Assembly: GCA_023454395.1 (NCBI GenBank) | Contig: JAEYFY010000429.1 | Coordinates: forward strand, 1-10,795 | Source: Pseudomonadota bacterium | GTDB lineage: Bacteria; Pseudomonadota; Gammaproteobacteria; Enterobacterales; Enterobacteriaceae | Length of the DNA: 10,795 bases | Direction: 5' to 3' | Shown: one piece after another, positions 1-7,922 of the stretch | How the letters are laid out: every line of letters begins with the position of its first letter | Position numbering within the stretch: position 1 is the first letter of the stretch | Program-made: the position numbers and the translations under genes | The notes under the pieces: generated by a model | What the model was told of the DNA's origin: nothing | What the model saw: the letters and a program-made list of their open reading frames with translations, nothing else | Databases searched by the model: none

Positions 1-1424
1 CTATACAAGTCCTTTCCCGCGTGAAACGTAAAGTTCGACTCGCTGCTGGCCTAAACAGTGAAAATGAATTGTCAGAGCAGGCAATGGAACGCGGTTGGCA
101 ATGTTTACGACTTTTTTCTGAATATCTGCGTGATATTCCGACTGAACAAATCAGAGTCGTTGCAACAGCCACATTACGTATTGCTAAAAATGCAGATATT
201 TTTGTCGCAAAAGCGTCTGAAATATTGAGCAATACTGTTCATGTTATTAGTGGTGAGGAAGAAGCACGCCTTATCTATCGTGGCGTCGCACATACCACTG
301 GTGGTGCAGAGCAACGTTTAGTCGTCGATATTGGCGGTGGCAGTACAGAGCTAGTGACAGGTACTGGCGCTAAAACGACGCAATTAATGAGCTTAAGTAT
401 GGGCTGTGTAACTTGGTTAGAGCGCTATTTTACTGATCGCTCTTTAACTCAAGAAAATTTTGCGAAAGCACAAGACGCGGCCAAAGCGATACTCGCCCCA
501 GTGGCGGGTAAATTAATTGAGCAAGGCTGGCAAGTGTGTGTGGGTGCTTCTGGTACTGTACAAGCATTGCAAGAGATCATGATTGCTCAAGGTATGGATG
601 AATTAATCACTTTACCTAAGCTTGAGCGGCTCAAACACAAAGCCATTGAATGTGGAAAGCTGGAAGAATTGGAAATTGAAGGGCTTACTTTTGAAAGAGC
701 CTTAGTGTTTCCGAGTGGGCTTGCTATCTTAATCGCCATATTTGAAACACTGCATATCGACAATATGATCTTAGCAGGTGGTGCATTACGAGAAGGCTTA
801 GTCTATGGAATGTTGCATCTTCCTATTGAGCAAGACATTCGCCAACGTACTCTTCGTAATGTCCAGCGTCGGTTTCAGATTGATATTGAGCAAGCACACC
901 GAGTTCAGCAACTTGCAGAACATTTTTTTATCCAAGTCAGCAAGAGTTGGCAGTTAGATAATCGTTGCCGAGAGTTGCTTAATAGCGCTAGTGCATTACA
1001 TGAAATTGGTCTCAGTGTTGATTTCCGCCAAGCACCTTCACATGCAAGCTATCTGATCTCTCATCTTGATTTACCGGGGTATACACCTGCGCAACGACGT
1101 TTATTAGCTTCTTTGCTAAAAAACCAAACAGGGATCATCGATCTCGCGCCTCTTAATCATCAAAACGCCCTACCGATAACCCAAGCCAATCGACTAGTGC
1201 GTTTACTGCGATTAGCCATTATTTTTGCTAGCCGTCGCCGTGATGATACGCTTCCTGCATTACGATTACGCACAGAAGATGAGAAACTCATTATTACACT
1301 GCCACATCAATGGCTTAATGAGCATCCGTTACGTGCTGAAAATCTCCAAGAAGAGATCCAACTTCAGAGTTATGTCCATTGGTCTTTAATGATTGAAGAA
1401 CAAAATAGCTCTCGTATAAGTTAA
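1..1424 (+). CDS. gppA: Guanosine-5'-triphosphate,3'-diphosphate pyrophosphatase GppA (5' end cut by window edge)
   Basis: GppA converts pppGpp to ppGpp in the stringent response and belongs to the Ppx/GppA exopolyphosphatase family of cytoplasmic ASKHA-fold enzymes. The frame is open from base 3, upstream of the first in-frame GTG at 21. The codons before that GTG read IQVLSR, matching the IQTLTR stretch at about residue 29 of E. coli GppA, so the gene continues beyond the left edge. About 28 residues, including the first phosphate-binding motif (DLGSNSF), are missing. The visible 473 residues contain the second phosphate motif [10 protein letters not shown], the [15 protein letters not shown] segment, [26 protein letters not shown] and a C-terminal HD-like helical domain with ASRRRDD. 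Full length would be near 500 residues against 494 in E. coli. It converges on rep across a shared terminator. Identification is very secure; the true start is not visible. Confidence 0.96.
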   Translation, partial: IQVLSRVKRKVRLAAGLNSENELSEQAMERGWQCLRLFSEYLRDIPTEQIRVVATATLRIAKNADIFVAKASEILSNTVHVISGEEEARLIYRGVAHTTGGAEQRLVVDIGGGSTELVTGTGAKTTQLMSLSMGCVTWLERYFTDRSLTQENFAKAQDAAKAILAPVAGKLIEQGWQVCVGASGTVQALQEIMIAQGMDELITLPKLERLKHKAIECGKLEELEIEGLTFERALVFPSGLAILIAIFETLHIDNMILAGGALREGLVYGMLHLPIEQDIRQRTLRNVQRRFQIDIEQAHRVQQLAEHFFIQVSKSWQLDNRCRELLNSASALHEIGLSVDFRQAPSHASYLISHLDLPGYTPAQRRLLASLLKNQTGIIDLAPLNHQNALPITQANRLVRLLRLAIIFASRRRDDTLPALRLRTEDEKLIITLPHQWLNEHPLRAENLQEEIQLQSYVHWSLMIEEQNSSRIS

Positions 1425-1450
1425 TTTTTTTACTTATACAAAAATAAAAA

Positions 1451-1477
1451 CCCCTTGGATATCAATATGCCAAGGGG
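1451..1477. terminator. Shared terminator between convergent gppA and rep
   Basis: A perfect 8-bp stem, CCCCTTGG at 1451-1458 with CCAAGGGG at 1470-1477, encloses an 11-nt A/T-rich loop. Read on the minus strand, for rep, it is followed by T5-A-T4 (complement of 1441-1450), a classic intrinsic terminator tail. Read on the plus strand, for gppA, it is followed by TTAATTTTAT, a weaker U-rich tail. It lies 26 bp past the gppA stop and 25 bp past the rep stop, so it probably serves both genes and is stronger for rep. Confidence 0.9.
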
Positions 1478-1502
1478 TTAATTTTATCAACTACTCTCTA
1501 TG

Positions 1503-3527
1503 CTATTCAGGTTTATGCCTTGCCAACATAGCTCTTAATCCTGCGACACCTTTTTGCCCTTTCTCTTGTTTTTCCTCAGCACTTAACACTTTCTTTTTAT
1601 TGGTATCCCAATTCAAATCATCTTGAGGTAATTCATAAAGGAAACGGCTTGGATCAGGTTTGATTAATTCACCGTATTGACGTCTTTCCTTACATAACGT
1701 AAACGTGAGTGTTTTCTGTGCGCGAGTAATACCCACATAAGCAAGACGTCTTTCTTCTTCTACATTATCTTCATCAATGCTGCTTTGGTGTGGCAATATA
1801 CCTTCTTCCATTCCCACTAAAAATACATGAGGAAATTCAAGACCTTTAGAGGCATGTAATGTCATTAACTGAACTTGATCTAACTCTTCTTCTGTTTCTC
1901 CTCGCTCCATCATATCGCGCAAGGTAAAACGGTTAACCACTTGAGAAAGTGTCATAGGTTCATGCAATTCATCACCTTCAAGCATTTCGCTCATCCATAA
2001 AAATAGCTGATTAATATTTTTCATTCTCATTTCAGCGGCTTTTGCGCTACTTGAGGTTTCATATAACCAACTTTCATAATCCATTTCATGCAATAAATCA
2101 CGTACAGCTAACAGTGGCTCCCGTTCTGATTTTTGTACTATACGCGACATCCATTGTGAGAATGCTTGTAATGAATTCAATCCTCGGCCTGTTAATGTTT
2201 GACTTAGCCCCAAATCAAAACAGGCATTGTATAAGCTTTTATCTCGAACTTTTGCCCACTCACCTAACTTTTGAATTGTCATAGGGCCGATTTCACGACG
2301 AGGCTTATTCACAATACGTAAAAATGCCGCATCATCATCAGGATTAGTAATGACTCGTAAATAGGCAAGAATATCTTTTATCTCTTCTCGTGAGAAAAAA
2401 GAGGTTTCACCCGAAATGCGATAAGGAATGCGATTTTGCATCAAGTATTTTTCAAAAATACGCGACTGGTGATTACCACGATAAAGTATCGCGTAATCCT
2501 TATAATTGGTTTTATTAATAAAGTGATGCGCAATTAATTCGCCAGCGACACGTTCAGCTTCGTGCTCTTCATTATTTGCCGTTAAAACACGAAGTTCATC
2601 ACCATAACCTAACTCTGAAAATAAGCGTTTTTCAAAAACATGGGGATTGTTTTCAATCAAGATATTCGCTGATTTTAGAATACGCCCAGAAGAGCGATAA
2701 TTTTGCTCGAGTTTAATGACATTAAGTTGAGGGAAATCTTTTTGTAACAACACTAAATTTTGAGGTCGAGCGCCACGCCATGAATAAATAGATTGGTCAT
2801 CATCACCCACAACGGTAAAACGCGCTCTTTCACCAACCAACCATTTGACCAGTTCATATTGGCTTGTATTTGTATCTTGATATTCATCCACCAGCAAATA
2901 GCGAATACGTCTTTGCCAGCGCTCTCTCACTTCTTCATTCGTGCGCAATAACATAGTTGGCCGACTAATTAAGTCATCAAAGTCGAGCACATTACAACTA
3001 CGCAGATGTTGTTCGTAACGTCGAAAGCATTCGGCAAACGTATGATCTTGTTGCGATCTCGCCATTCCTATGGCTTGCTCTGGCGTGAGCATGTCATTTT
3101 TCCAGTTAGAAATTTGGCTCTTTAGCTGAGAAAGCAAATCTTTATCTTCTTCTAATAAATCAGCCGTTAATTCTTTAAGTAATGCAGATTGGTCTTGATC
3201 ATCAAACAATGAAAATTTAGCTTTAATACCTAGGGCTTTATATTCACGTTTAATAATTTCTAATCCCAAGGTATGAAACGTTGAGATCATTAATCCTTTC
3301 GCTTCTTGGCGACCTAAGGTTTGAGCAACACGCTCTTTCATTTCACGCGCAGCTTTATTAGTAAACGTAACCGCTGCAATCTGCTTTGCTGGGTATTGGC
3401 ATTGACGAATAAGATGTGCAATTTTATTGGTAATAACCCGTGTTTTACCCGATCCCGCACCCGCCAAGACCAAACAAGGGCCTGACACATATTCCACTGC
3501 TTTTTGCTGACCGGGGTTTAATCGCAT
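1503..3527 (-). CDS. rep: ATP-dependent DNA helicase Rep
   Basis: Rep is a superfamily 1A 3'-to-5' helicase that travels with the replisome, helps forks pass protein roadblocks and supports replication restart. The product has 674 residues (673 in E. coli) and starts [11 protein letters not shown] like the E. coli protein. Visible motifs are the Q-motif glutamines (7-8), Walker A AGAGSGKT at 22-29 with K28, Walker B LLVDEYQD with D214/E215, [13 protein letters not shown] at 240-252, LEQNYRSS at 273-280, [10 protein letters not shown] and [11 protein letters not shown] towards the C terminus. The basic, charged tail corresponds to the region that binds DnaB in E. coli. The frame is open 63 bp further upstream, but the homologous Met at 3527 is preceded by a TTTGGAAAAAGT ribosome-binding region, while the longer forms lack one. 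The gene is monocistronic with its own promoter. Unlike in E. coli, ppiC does not lie between rep and ilvC. Confidence 0.97.
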   Translation of the reverse strand: MRLNPGQQKAVEYVSGPCLVLAGAGSGKTRVITNKIAHLIRQCQYPAKQIAAVTFTNKAAREMKERVAQTLGRQEAKGLMISTFHTLGLEIIKREYKALGIKAKFSLFDDQDQSALLKELTADLLEEDKDLLSQLKSQISNWKNDMLTPEQAIGMARSQQDHTFAECFRRYEQHLRSCNVLDFDDLISRPTMLLRTNEEVRERWQRRIRYLLVDEYQDTNTSQYELVKWLVGERARFTVVGDDDQSIYSWRGARPQNLVLLQKDFPQLNVIKLEQNYRSSGRILKSANILIENNPHVFEKRLFSELGYGDELRVLTANNEEHEAERVAGELIAHHFINKTNYKDYAILYRGNHQSRIFEKYLMQNRIPYRISGETSFFSREEIKDILAYLRVITNPDDDAAFLRIVNKPRREIGPMTIQKLGEWAKVRDKSLYNACFDLGLSQTLTGRGLNSLQAFSQWMSRIVQKSEREPLLAVRDLLHEMDYESWLYETSSSAKAAEMRMKNINQLFLWMSEMLEGDELHEPMTLSQVVNRFTLRDMMERGETEEELDQVQLMTLHASKGLEFPHVFLVGMEEGILPHQSSIDEDNVEEERRLAYVGITRAQKTLTFTLCKERRQYGELIKPDPSRFLYELPQDDLNWDTNKKKVLSAEEKQEKGQKGVAGLRAMLARHKPE

Positions 3528-3569
3528 ACTTTTTCCAAACTTCATTAACCAAGAACATAACGGGGGATA

Positions 3570-3578
3570 ATTGTAGCA
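3570..3578 (-). promoter_or_regulatory. Probable rep promoter, extended -10 type
   Basis: On the minus strand the sequence reads TGCTACAAT: a TACAAT -10 hexamer (5 of 6 to TATAAT) at 3570-3575 with the TGn extended -10 motif just upstream. No good -35 hexamer lies at 16-18 bp, which is common for extended -10 promoters. Transcription would start near 3563, giving a leader of about 35 nt before the rep ATG at 3527. It lies downstream of the ilvC terminator, consistent with independent transcription of rep. Confidence 0.5.
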
Positions 3579-3638
3579 GAAACCAATCAAAGTCTTGAGC
3601 CATTCCTATTTCAATTTTCAATTTGCCTTAAAAGTAAA

Positions 3639-3669
3639 AAAACCGTATTTCATTAAGAAACACGGTTTT
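3639..3669 (-). terminator. Intrinsic terminator of the ilvC transcript
   Basis: AAAACCGT (3639-3646) pairs with ACGGTTTT (3662-3669), and TTTC (3648-3651) with GAAA (3657-3660), around a 5-nt loop. The one break between the two stems (3647/3661) is an A/C mismatch on the plus strand but a G-U pair in minus-strand RNA, so the hairpin is continuous only for a transcript coming from ilvC. On that strand the 3' arm runs into seven T's and then ACTTTT. It ends the ilvC message about 160 nt past its stop codon, after the ERIC element. Confidence 0.88.
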
Positions 3670-3692
3670 CAACAAATTTGGATCTTACGCTT

Positions 3693-3819
3693 ATTTTTCT
3701 AAGCTATTTGCGAGAGAAGAAGGCGGCAAAGGAGGTTATCCCAAGGAGCATACATGAGTATGTGACTTGGGTAACCGAGTGTAGTCAACGCACTTATCGC
3801 GTAAAGAGCGACGAAAAAT
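3693..3819 (+). repeat. ERIC (enterobacterial repetitive intergenic consensus / IRU) element in the ilvC 3' UTR
   Basis: The element spans 127 bp, the canonical ERIC length, and is bounded by ATTTTTC at 3693-3699 and GAAAAAT at 3813-3819. Its two 27-bp ends are inverted repeats matching at 20 of 27 positions by hand alignment. Inside are recognisable ERIC core strings: GAAGGCGGCAAA, CCCAAGGAGCATACAT, GTGACTTGGGTAACCGAG and CAACGCAC. Against my memory of the ERIC2 primer sequence, 3756-3777 matches at 17 of 22 positions. The centre forms a hairpin: GGTTA, CCCAAG and CATAC pair with GTATG, CTTGGG and TAACC across 3734-3776 with a 4-nt ATGA loop. It has no coding capacity. It starts 7 bp past the ilvC stop and precedes the terminator, so it is transcribed with ilvC in the orientation opposite to the plus-strand core. 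Exact ends are inferred from the terminal inverted repeat; a TA flank is present on the left, but only TC on the right. Confidence 0.9.
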
Positions 3820-3826
3820 CGGAAAA

Positions 3827-5302
3827 TTAGTTACCGACGGCAATCTTCTTCATATCCGTCATATACCCACGCAGGGTTTTACCTACAGCTTCAATTGGAT
3901 GCTGACGAATTGCTTCATTGATATCACGCAATTGCGCATTATCTGTTCCATTATCTTGAACTTTCTTCGCTAAATCGCCAGATTGTAATGTTGTCATAAA
4001 CTCTTTCAACATAGGAACAACAGCGAATGAGAACAGATAGTTGCCATATTCTGCTGTATCAGAGATAACCACATTCATCTCATACAAACGCTTACGAGCG
4101 ATGGTATTCGCGATTAATGGCAGCTCATGCAGTGATTCATAATAAGCCGACTCTGCAAAGATCCCTGCTTCAATCATGGTATCAAAGGCTAATTCAACAC
4201 CAGCTTTAACCATTGCGACCATTAATACACCGTGATCAAAGTACTCTTGTTCACTGATTTTACCCTCATATTCAGGGTAATTTTCAAATGCGCTTGCGCC
4301 AGTCTCTTCACGCCATGTCAGCAAGTTTTTATCATCATTTGCCCAATCTGCCATCATAGTTTCAGAGAATTTACCTGAAATAATATCATCCATATGTTTC
4401 GCAAACAGTGGAGCCATGATCTCTTTCAGTTGCTCTGATAATGCATAGGCACGCATTTTCGCAGGGTTAGATAATCTGTCCATCATCAAGGTGATACCAC
4501 CTTGCTTCAGTGCTTCTGTAATCGTTTCCCAACCAAATTGGAGCAGCTTACCTGCATAGCCCGGCTCTACACCATCGGCAACCATTTTGTCGTAACATAA
4601 CAGAGAGCCAGCTTGTAACATACCGCACAGAATGGTTTGCTCACCCATTAAGTCTGATTTTACTTCAGCAACGAAAGAGGACTCTAAAACACCAGCACGA
4701 TGACCACCTGTCGCAGCAGCCCATGCTTTTGCAATCGCCATGCCTTCACCTTTTGCATCATTCTCAGGGTGAACGGCAATCAGAGTTGGTACACCAAAAC
4801 CACGCTTATATTCTTCACGAACTTCTGTGCCTGGGCATTTTGGTGCCACCATAACAACGGTGATGTCATCACGAATTTTTTCGCCAACTTCAACGATATT
4901 AAAACCATGGGAGTAGCCTAATGCTGCACCTGATTTCATTAGTGGTTGAACCGCTTGAACAACAGCAGAGTGCTGTTTGTCTGGTGTTAAGTTAACAACT
5001 AAATCTGCTTGAGGGATCAACGCTTCATAGGTTCCAACCTCAAAGCCGTTTTCAGTTGCACGACGCCATGATGCACGTTTCTCATCAATCGCTTCTTGGC
5101 GTAAGGCATACGCGATATTCAAACCTGAATCACGCATATTTAAACCTTGGTTTAGTCCTTGAGCGCCACAACCAATGATAACGACTTTTTTGCCTTTCAG
5201 GTAATTTGCTTCATCAGCAAATTCTTCGCGTGACATAAAGCGACATTTACCTAATTGTGACAACTGCTGACGCAGATTCAATGTATTAAAATAATTTGTC
5301 AT
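3827..5302 (-). CDS. ilvC: Ketol-acid reductoisomerase (NADPH), class II
   Basis: IlvC isomerises and reduces 2-acetolactate and 2-aceto-2-hydroxybutyrate to the dihydroxy acids of the valine/leucine and isoleucine branches, using Mg2+ and NADPH. The product is 491 residues, the same as E. coli, which is the long class II form with a duplicated knotted C-terminal domain. Visible features are the Rossmann glycine motif GCGAQG at 44-49, the NADPH-selecting residues R68, R76 and S78, the [16 protein letters not shown] segment with the catalytic lysine, the metal-binding [13 protein letters not shown] segment, and the second-domain [13 protein letters not shown] glutamates. The frame is open 48 bp further upstream, but the chosen ATG matches E. 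coli and has TTGGAG eight bases before it. The gene is monocistronic, divergent from ilvY, and ends in a UTR carrying an ERIC and a terminator. Expression is probably induced by IlvY plus substrate, as in E. coli. Confidence 0.98.
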   Translation of the reverse strand: MTNYFNTLNLRQQLSQLGKCRFMSREEFADEANYLKGKKVVIIGCGAQGLNQGLNMRDSGLNIAYALRQEAIDEKRASWRRATENGFEVGTYEALIPQADLVVNLTPDKQHSAVVQAVQPLMKSGAALGYSHGFNIVEVGEKIRDDITVVMVAPKCPGTEVREEYKRGFGVPTLIAVHPENDAKGEGMAIAKAWAAATGGHRAGVLESSFVAEVKSDLMGEQTILCGMLQAGSLLCYDKMVADGVEPGYAGKLLQFGWETITEALKQGGITLMMDRLSNPAKMRAYALSEQLKEIMAPLFAKHMDDIISGKFSETMMADWANDDKNLLTWREETGASAFENYPEYEGKISEQEYFDHGVLMVAMVKAGVELAFDTMIEAGIFAESAYYESLHELPLIANTIARKRLYEMNVVISDTAEYGNYLFSFAVVPMLKEFMTTLQSGDLAKKVQDNGTDNAQLRDINEAIRQHPIEAVGKTLRGYMTDMKKIAVGN

Positions 5303-5344
5303 AGAAGACTCCAAAATCGTTGTGTATGTGTTTGCTATTATTAT

Positions 5345-5361
5345 CCTCACTCTCCGTGAGG
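5345..5361 (-). promoter_or_regulatory. Hairpin in the ilvC 5' leader with a GGAGA loop
   Basis: CCTCAC (5345-5350) and GTGAGG (5356-5361) form a perfect 6-bp stem. In minus-strand RNA the 5-nt loop is GGAGA. It sits in the predicted ilvC leader, about 43 nt upstream of the ATG and shortly after the likely transcription start. There is no following U-run, so it does not look like a terminator. It could be a stability element or a protein-binding site; a GGA in a hairpin loop is the typical shape of a CsrA/RsmA target, but this is inference. Confidence 0.5.
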
Positions 5362-5375
5362 TGTTGCATGACTTT

Positions 5376-5404
5376 ACTATATGGGATGAAAGCCATTGCT
5401 TAAA
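5376..5404 (-). promoter_or_regulatory. Probable ilvC promoter
   Basis: On the minus strand TATAGT (5376-5381) is a good -10. The hexamer 17 bp upstream is TTTAAG (5399-5404), only about half matching TTGACA. A poor -35 fits a promoter that needs an activator, as known for IlvY-dependent ilvC in E. coli. Transcription would begin near 5370, giving a leader of roughly 65-70 nt. The exact start is not determined. Confidence 0.5.
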
Positions 5405-5425
5405 TTGATATATTTACAAGATAGT

Positions 5426-5442
5426 GTTGCGAAAAATGCAAC
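5426..5442. promoter_or_regulatory. LysR-type dyad, candidate IlvY operator
   Basis: GTTGC (5426-5430) and GCAAC (5438-5442) are perfect inverted 5-bp arms with a 7-bp spacer, containing the LysR-family T-N11-A pattern. The site lies between the divergent ilvY and ilvC starts, 30 bp before the ilvY ATG and upstream of the ilvC -35. In E. coli IlvY binds two tandem operators in the corresponding interval. A degenerate second copy (TTGC-N7-GATA, 5396-5410) overlaps the ilvC -35 and starts 31 bp from the equivalent position of this one. Confidence 0.6.
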
Positions 5443-5450
5443 GTTCTTTT

Positions 5451-5473
5451 TTATCACCTAAGGTGGCTGATAA
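5451..5473 (+). promoter_or_regulatory. ilvY ribosome-binding site within a possible hairpin
   Basis: The Shine-Dalgarno stretch AAGGTGG (5460-5466) lies 6 bp before the ilvY ATG at 5473 and supports that start. It is flanked by complementary bases: TTAT (5451-5454) with ATAA (5470-5473), and CACC (5455-5458) with GGTG (5462-5465) around a 3-nt loop, leaving a small bulge. If this folds in RNA, the ribosome-binding site is partly masked. The ribosome-binding site is well supported; the fold is a hand prediction. Confidence 0.5.
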
Positions 5474-6360
5474 TGGATATTCGTGATCTCAAACTCTTTC
5501 TGCATTTAGCTGACAGTTGTCACTTCACCAAGACAGCACAAGCGATGCACGTCAGCCCTTCTACGCTCTCTCGCCAAATTCAACGCCTTGAAGAAAGCTT
5601 AGGTCATCCTTTATTTTTACGTGATAACAGACAAGTGACTCTCACCGATGCTGGCGAACAGTTAAAACGCTATGCTCAACAAACTTTATTACAATATAAA
5701 CAACTTAAGCACACGTTAAATCAAAATAGCCCAAGCCTTTCTGGTGAACTGCGCCTATTTTGTTCTGTAACAGCAGCTTACAGCCATTTACCGCCTATTC
5801 TTGACCGTTTTCGTGCAGAAAACCCACTCGTTGAAATAAAACTCACCACTGGAGATGCAGCTGACGCAGTCGATAAAGTGCAATCTGATGAAGCCGATTT
5901 AGGTATTGCAGGAAAACCTGAAAAGCTCCCTGAAAATATCTGTTTTGAAAAAATAGGCGAAATTCCATTAGTACTGATTGCGCCCGCTTTGCCTTGTAAT
6001 GTTCGTCATCTTGCAACACAAGAGAAACCCGATTGGCTCCATATTCCATTTATCATTCCTGAACATGGACCATCACGACAACGAATTGCATTATGGTTTA
6101 AACGCCACCGTATCCATAATCCCTTAATTTATGCGACTGTTTCAGGGCATGAAGCAATTGTCTCAATGGTTGCGTTAGGTTGCGGTATCGCGCTTATTCC
6201 ACAGGTCGTCGTTGATAATTGTCCAGAGCCTGTACGTAATCGCATCTCTTTATTGAATAATATTTCAATGGTAGAACCTTTCGAATTAGGCGTTTGCGGA
6301 TCACACAAACGCCTTCAAGAGCCTGTGATTAGTGCTTTTTGGCGATTACTCCACGACTAA
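5473..6360 (+). CDS. ilvY: LysR-type transcriptional activator IlvY
   Basis: IlvY activates ilvC when bound to acetolactate or acetohydroxybutyrate, and in E. coli it represses its own gene. The product has 295 residues (297 in E. coli). Residues 1-60 form the winged helix-turn-helix, with the helix-turn-helix at about 18-37 (FTKTAQAMHVSPSTLSRQIQ). A linker helix follows, then a periplasmic-binding-protein-like effector domain from about 90 onwards, with the strongly conserved LFCSVTAAYSHLPPILDRF and KLTTGDAADAV segments and the HEAIVSMVALGCGIALIPQVV segment. The start is supported by AAGGTGG six bases upstream and by alignment of MDIRDLK with E. coli. The gene diverges from ilvC over a 170-bp control region and its last 15 bp overlap the convergent ilvA end. 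I see no convincing terminator after it. Confidence 0.97.
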   Translation: MDIRDLKLFLHLADSCHFTKTAQAMHVSPSTLSRQIQRLEESLGHPLFLRDNRQVTLTDAGEQLKRYAQQTLLQYKQLKHTLNQNSPSLSGELRLFCSVTAAYSHLPPILDRFRAENPLVEIKLTTGDAADAVDKVQSDEADLGIAGKPEKLPENICFEKIGEIPLVLIAPALPCNVRHLATQEKPDWLHIPFIIPEHGPSRQRIALWFKRHRIHNPLIYATVSGHEAIVSMVALGCGIALIPQVVVDNCPEPVRNRISLLNNISMVEPFELGVCGSHKRLQEPVISAFWRLLHD

Positions 6361-7920
6361 GCTTGTCGTTTGTGGCGACAGAAATAGCTGAAAAGACGGA
6401 TTTCCTGTCTCATCATGATATTCATAGCCTAATGCATCTAAATGTCGCTCGAAACGCCCTTCTGTTTCGGGCAATTCAAAAGCCACCAGCACACGTCCAT
6501 AATCTGTACCATGACTACGATAGTGAAATAATGTGATATTCCAATAAGTCCCTAGTGTTTTTAAAAACTTCATTAAAGCGCCGGGTGACTCAGGGAACTC
6601 AAAACTAAATAGACGCTCTTTAAGTGGCTTATTAGGGCGACCGCCAACCATATAACGCACATGAAGTTTTGCCATTTCATCGTCAGAAAGATCAGCAACT
6701 TGATAACCCGCAGTCGTAAGCTCCCGCAAAATTTCTTTACGTTCAGTGAATCCTTGACTTAAACGTACACCAACAAAAATACGTGCATTTTCAGGATCAG
6801 CATCGCTATAACGATAATTAAATTCAGTGACAACGCGTTGACCTAAGATTTGGCAGAAACGTAAAAAACTGCCCTTTTGTTCTGGGATAGTCACCGCTAA
6901 TAATGCTTCGCGTTTTTCACCGAGTTCACAGCGCTCAGAAACATAACGTAACCCATGAAAATTCACATTTGCACCGGAAAGCACATGCGCTAGGCGCTCA
7001 CCTTTGATCTGGTACTCTTCTACATATTTTTTAAGCCCTGCTAATGCCAATGCGCCTGAAGGCTCTGCAATCGCACGCACATCTTCAAATAAATCTTTTA
7101 CTGCAGCGCAAATTTCATCACTATCAACAGTAATCACATCATCGACATACTTCTGGCATAAACGAAAAGTTTCATCACCAATACGCTTAACGGCAACACC
7201 TTCTGCAAATAAACCGACTCGAGCTAGCTCAACAGGGTGTCCTGCCTTTAATGCTGCTTTTAGACATGCTGCATCTTCTGCTTCAACGCCGATAACCTTA
7301 ATTTCTGGCATAAGCTGTTTGATTAATACAGCCACGCCAGCAATTAAACCGCCGCCACCTACGGGTACGAAAATACGATCAAGATGAACATCTTGCTGTA
7401 AGAGTTCCATTGCCAGCGTTGCCTGTCCTGCTATTACTGCTGGATGATCAAAAGGTGGAACAAAGGTGTATCCCATCTCTTCAGATAGGGCGATAGCTTT
7501 GGCTTTTGCTTCATCAAAGTTGGCACCATAAAGCAATGCTTCTCCACCAAATTGACGAACAGCATCGACTTTGATATCCGCTGTTGCCACAGGCATCACG
7601 ATTAATGCTTTTACACCCATTCGATTCGCTGATAACGCAACGCCTTGAGCGTGGTTACCCGCCGAAGCAGTTACAACGCCTTTCGTTTTTTGCTCAGGAG
7701 TCAACCCTGCAATCATGGTGTATGCACCACGTAATTTAAAACTATGAACAGGTTGTCTGTCTTCACGCTTCACTAAAATCGTATTTTCTAAGCGTTCAGA
7801 GATTTTTGTCATCTCTTGAAGTGGCGTGACAATTGCAGCTTCATAAACAGGTGCGCTCAGCGCTGCTTTTAAATATTCAGCGCTACTTGGCGCTGAATTT
7901 AAAGGTCTAAAGGCAGCCAT
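6346..7920 (-). CDS. ilvA: Threonine ammonia-lyase (threonine deaminase), biosynthetic
   Basis: IlvA deaminates L-threonine to 2-ketobutyrate with PLP, the first committed step of isoleucine synthesis, and is inhibited by isoleucine and activated by valine. The product has 524 residues (514 in E. coli). The N-terminal catalytic domain shows the PLP lysine K62 in HSFKLRGAY, the substrate loop SAGNHAQG at 86-93 and the phosphate-binding glycines GGGG at 188-191. From about residue 330 there are two ACT-like regulatory domains, as in the long, allosteric biosynthetic form rather than the short catabolic TdcB. The tail is 8 residues longer than E. coli (after FLSP it reads QTTSLVVE), and the stop falls inside the end of ilvY. 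The start is 2 bp past the ilvD stop, with its GGGGG ribosome-binding run inside the last ilvD codons, so translation is probably coupled to ilvD. It is the last gene of the ilvGMEDA-type operon. Confidence 0.98.
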   Translation of the reverse strand: MAAFRPLNSAPSSAEYLKAALSAPVYEAAIVTPLQEMTKISERLENTILVKREDRQPVHSFKLRGAYTMIAGLTPEQKTKGVVTASAGNHAQGVALSANRMGVKALIVMPVATADIKVDAVRQFGGEALLYGANFDEAKAKAIALSEEMGYTFVPPFDHPAVIAGQATLAMELLQQDVHLDRIFVPVGGGGLIAGVAVLIKQLMPEIKVIGVEAEDAACLKAALKAGHPVELARVGLFAEGVAVKRIGDETFRLCQKYVDDVITVDSDEICAAVKDLFEDVRAIAEPSGALALAGLKKYVEEYQIKGERLAHVLSGANVNFHGLRYVSERCELGEKREALLAVTIPEQKGSFLRFCQILGQRVVTEFNYRYSDADPENARIFVGVRLSQGFTERKEILRELTTAGYQVADLSDDEMAKLHVRYMVGGRPNKPLKERLFSFEFPESPGALMKFLKTLGTYWNITLFHYRSHGTDYGRVLVAFELPETEGRFERHLDALGYEYHDETGNPSFQLFLSPQTTSLVVE

Positions 7921-7922
7921 TC

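Noticed and set aside
21..1424. gppA starting at the GTG at position 21
   Set aside because: The upstream in-frame codons from base 3 match internal GppA sequence, and the first phosphate-binding motif would be missing, so the GTG is an internal valine codon and the gene is simply cut by the window edge.
2042..2284. Plus-strand 80-residue ORF inside rep
   Set aside because: It is a shadow of the conserved Rep coding frame on the opposite strand.
3528..3590. N-terminal extension of rep to an upstream Met (adding 21 residues)
   Set aside because: The extension contains the predicted rep promoter -10 and has no homology to Rep. The E. coli-like start MRLNPGQQ at 3527 has a better ribosome-binding region.
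5303..5350. N-terminal extension of ilvC by 16 residues
   Set aside because: It would run through the leader hairpin and Shine-Dalgarno. The 491-residue form starting at 5302 matches E. coli exactly in length and N terminus.
6364..6380. Small hairpin (TGTCG / CGACA) just past the ilvY stop as an ilvY terminator
   Set aside because: The stem is only 5 bp with a 7-nt loop and no U-run on either side, and it lies inside ilvA coding sequence.
7004..7387. 127-residue plus-strand ORF opposite ilvA
   Set aside because: It is an antisense shadow of ilvA with biased Ser/Thr/Ala composition and no supporting start signals.
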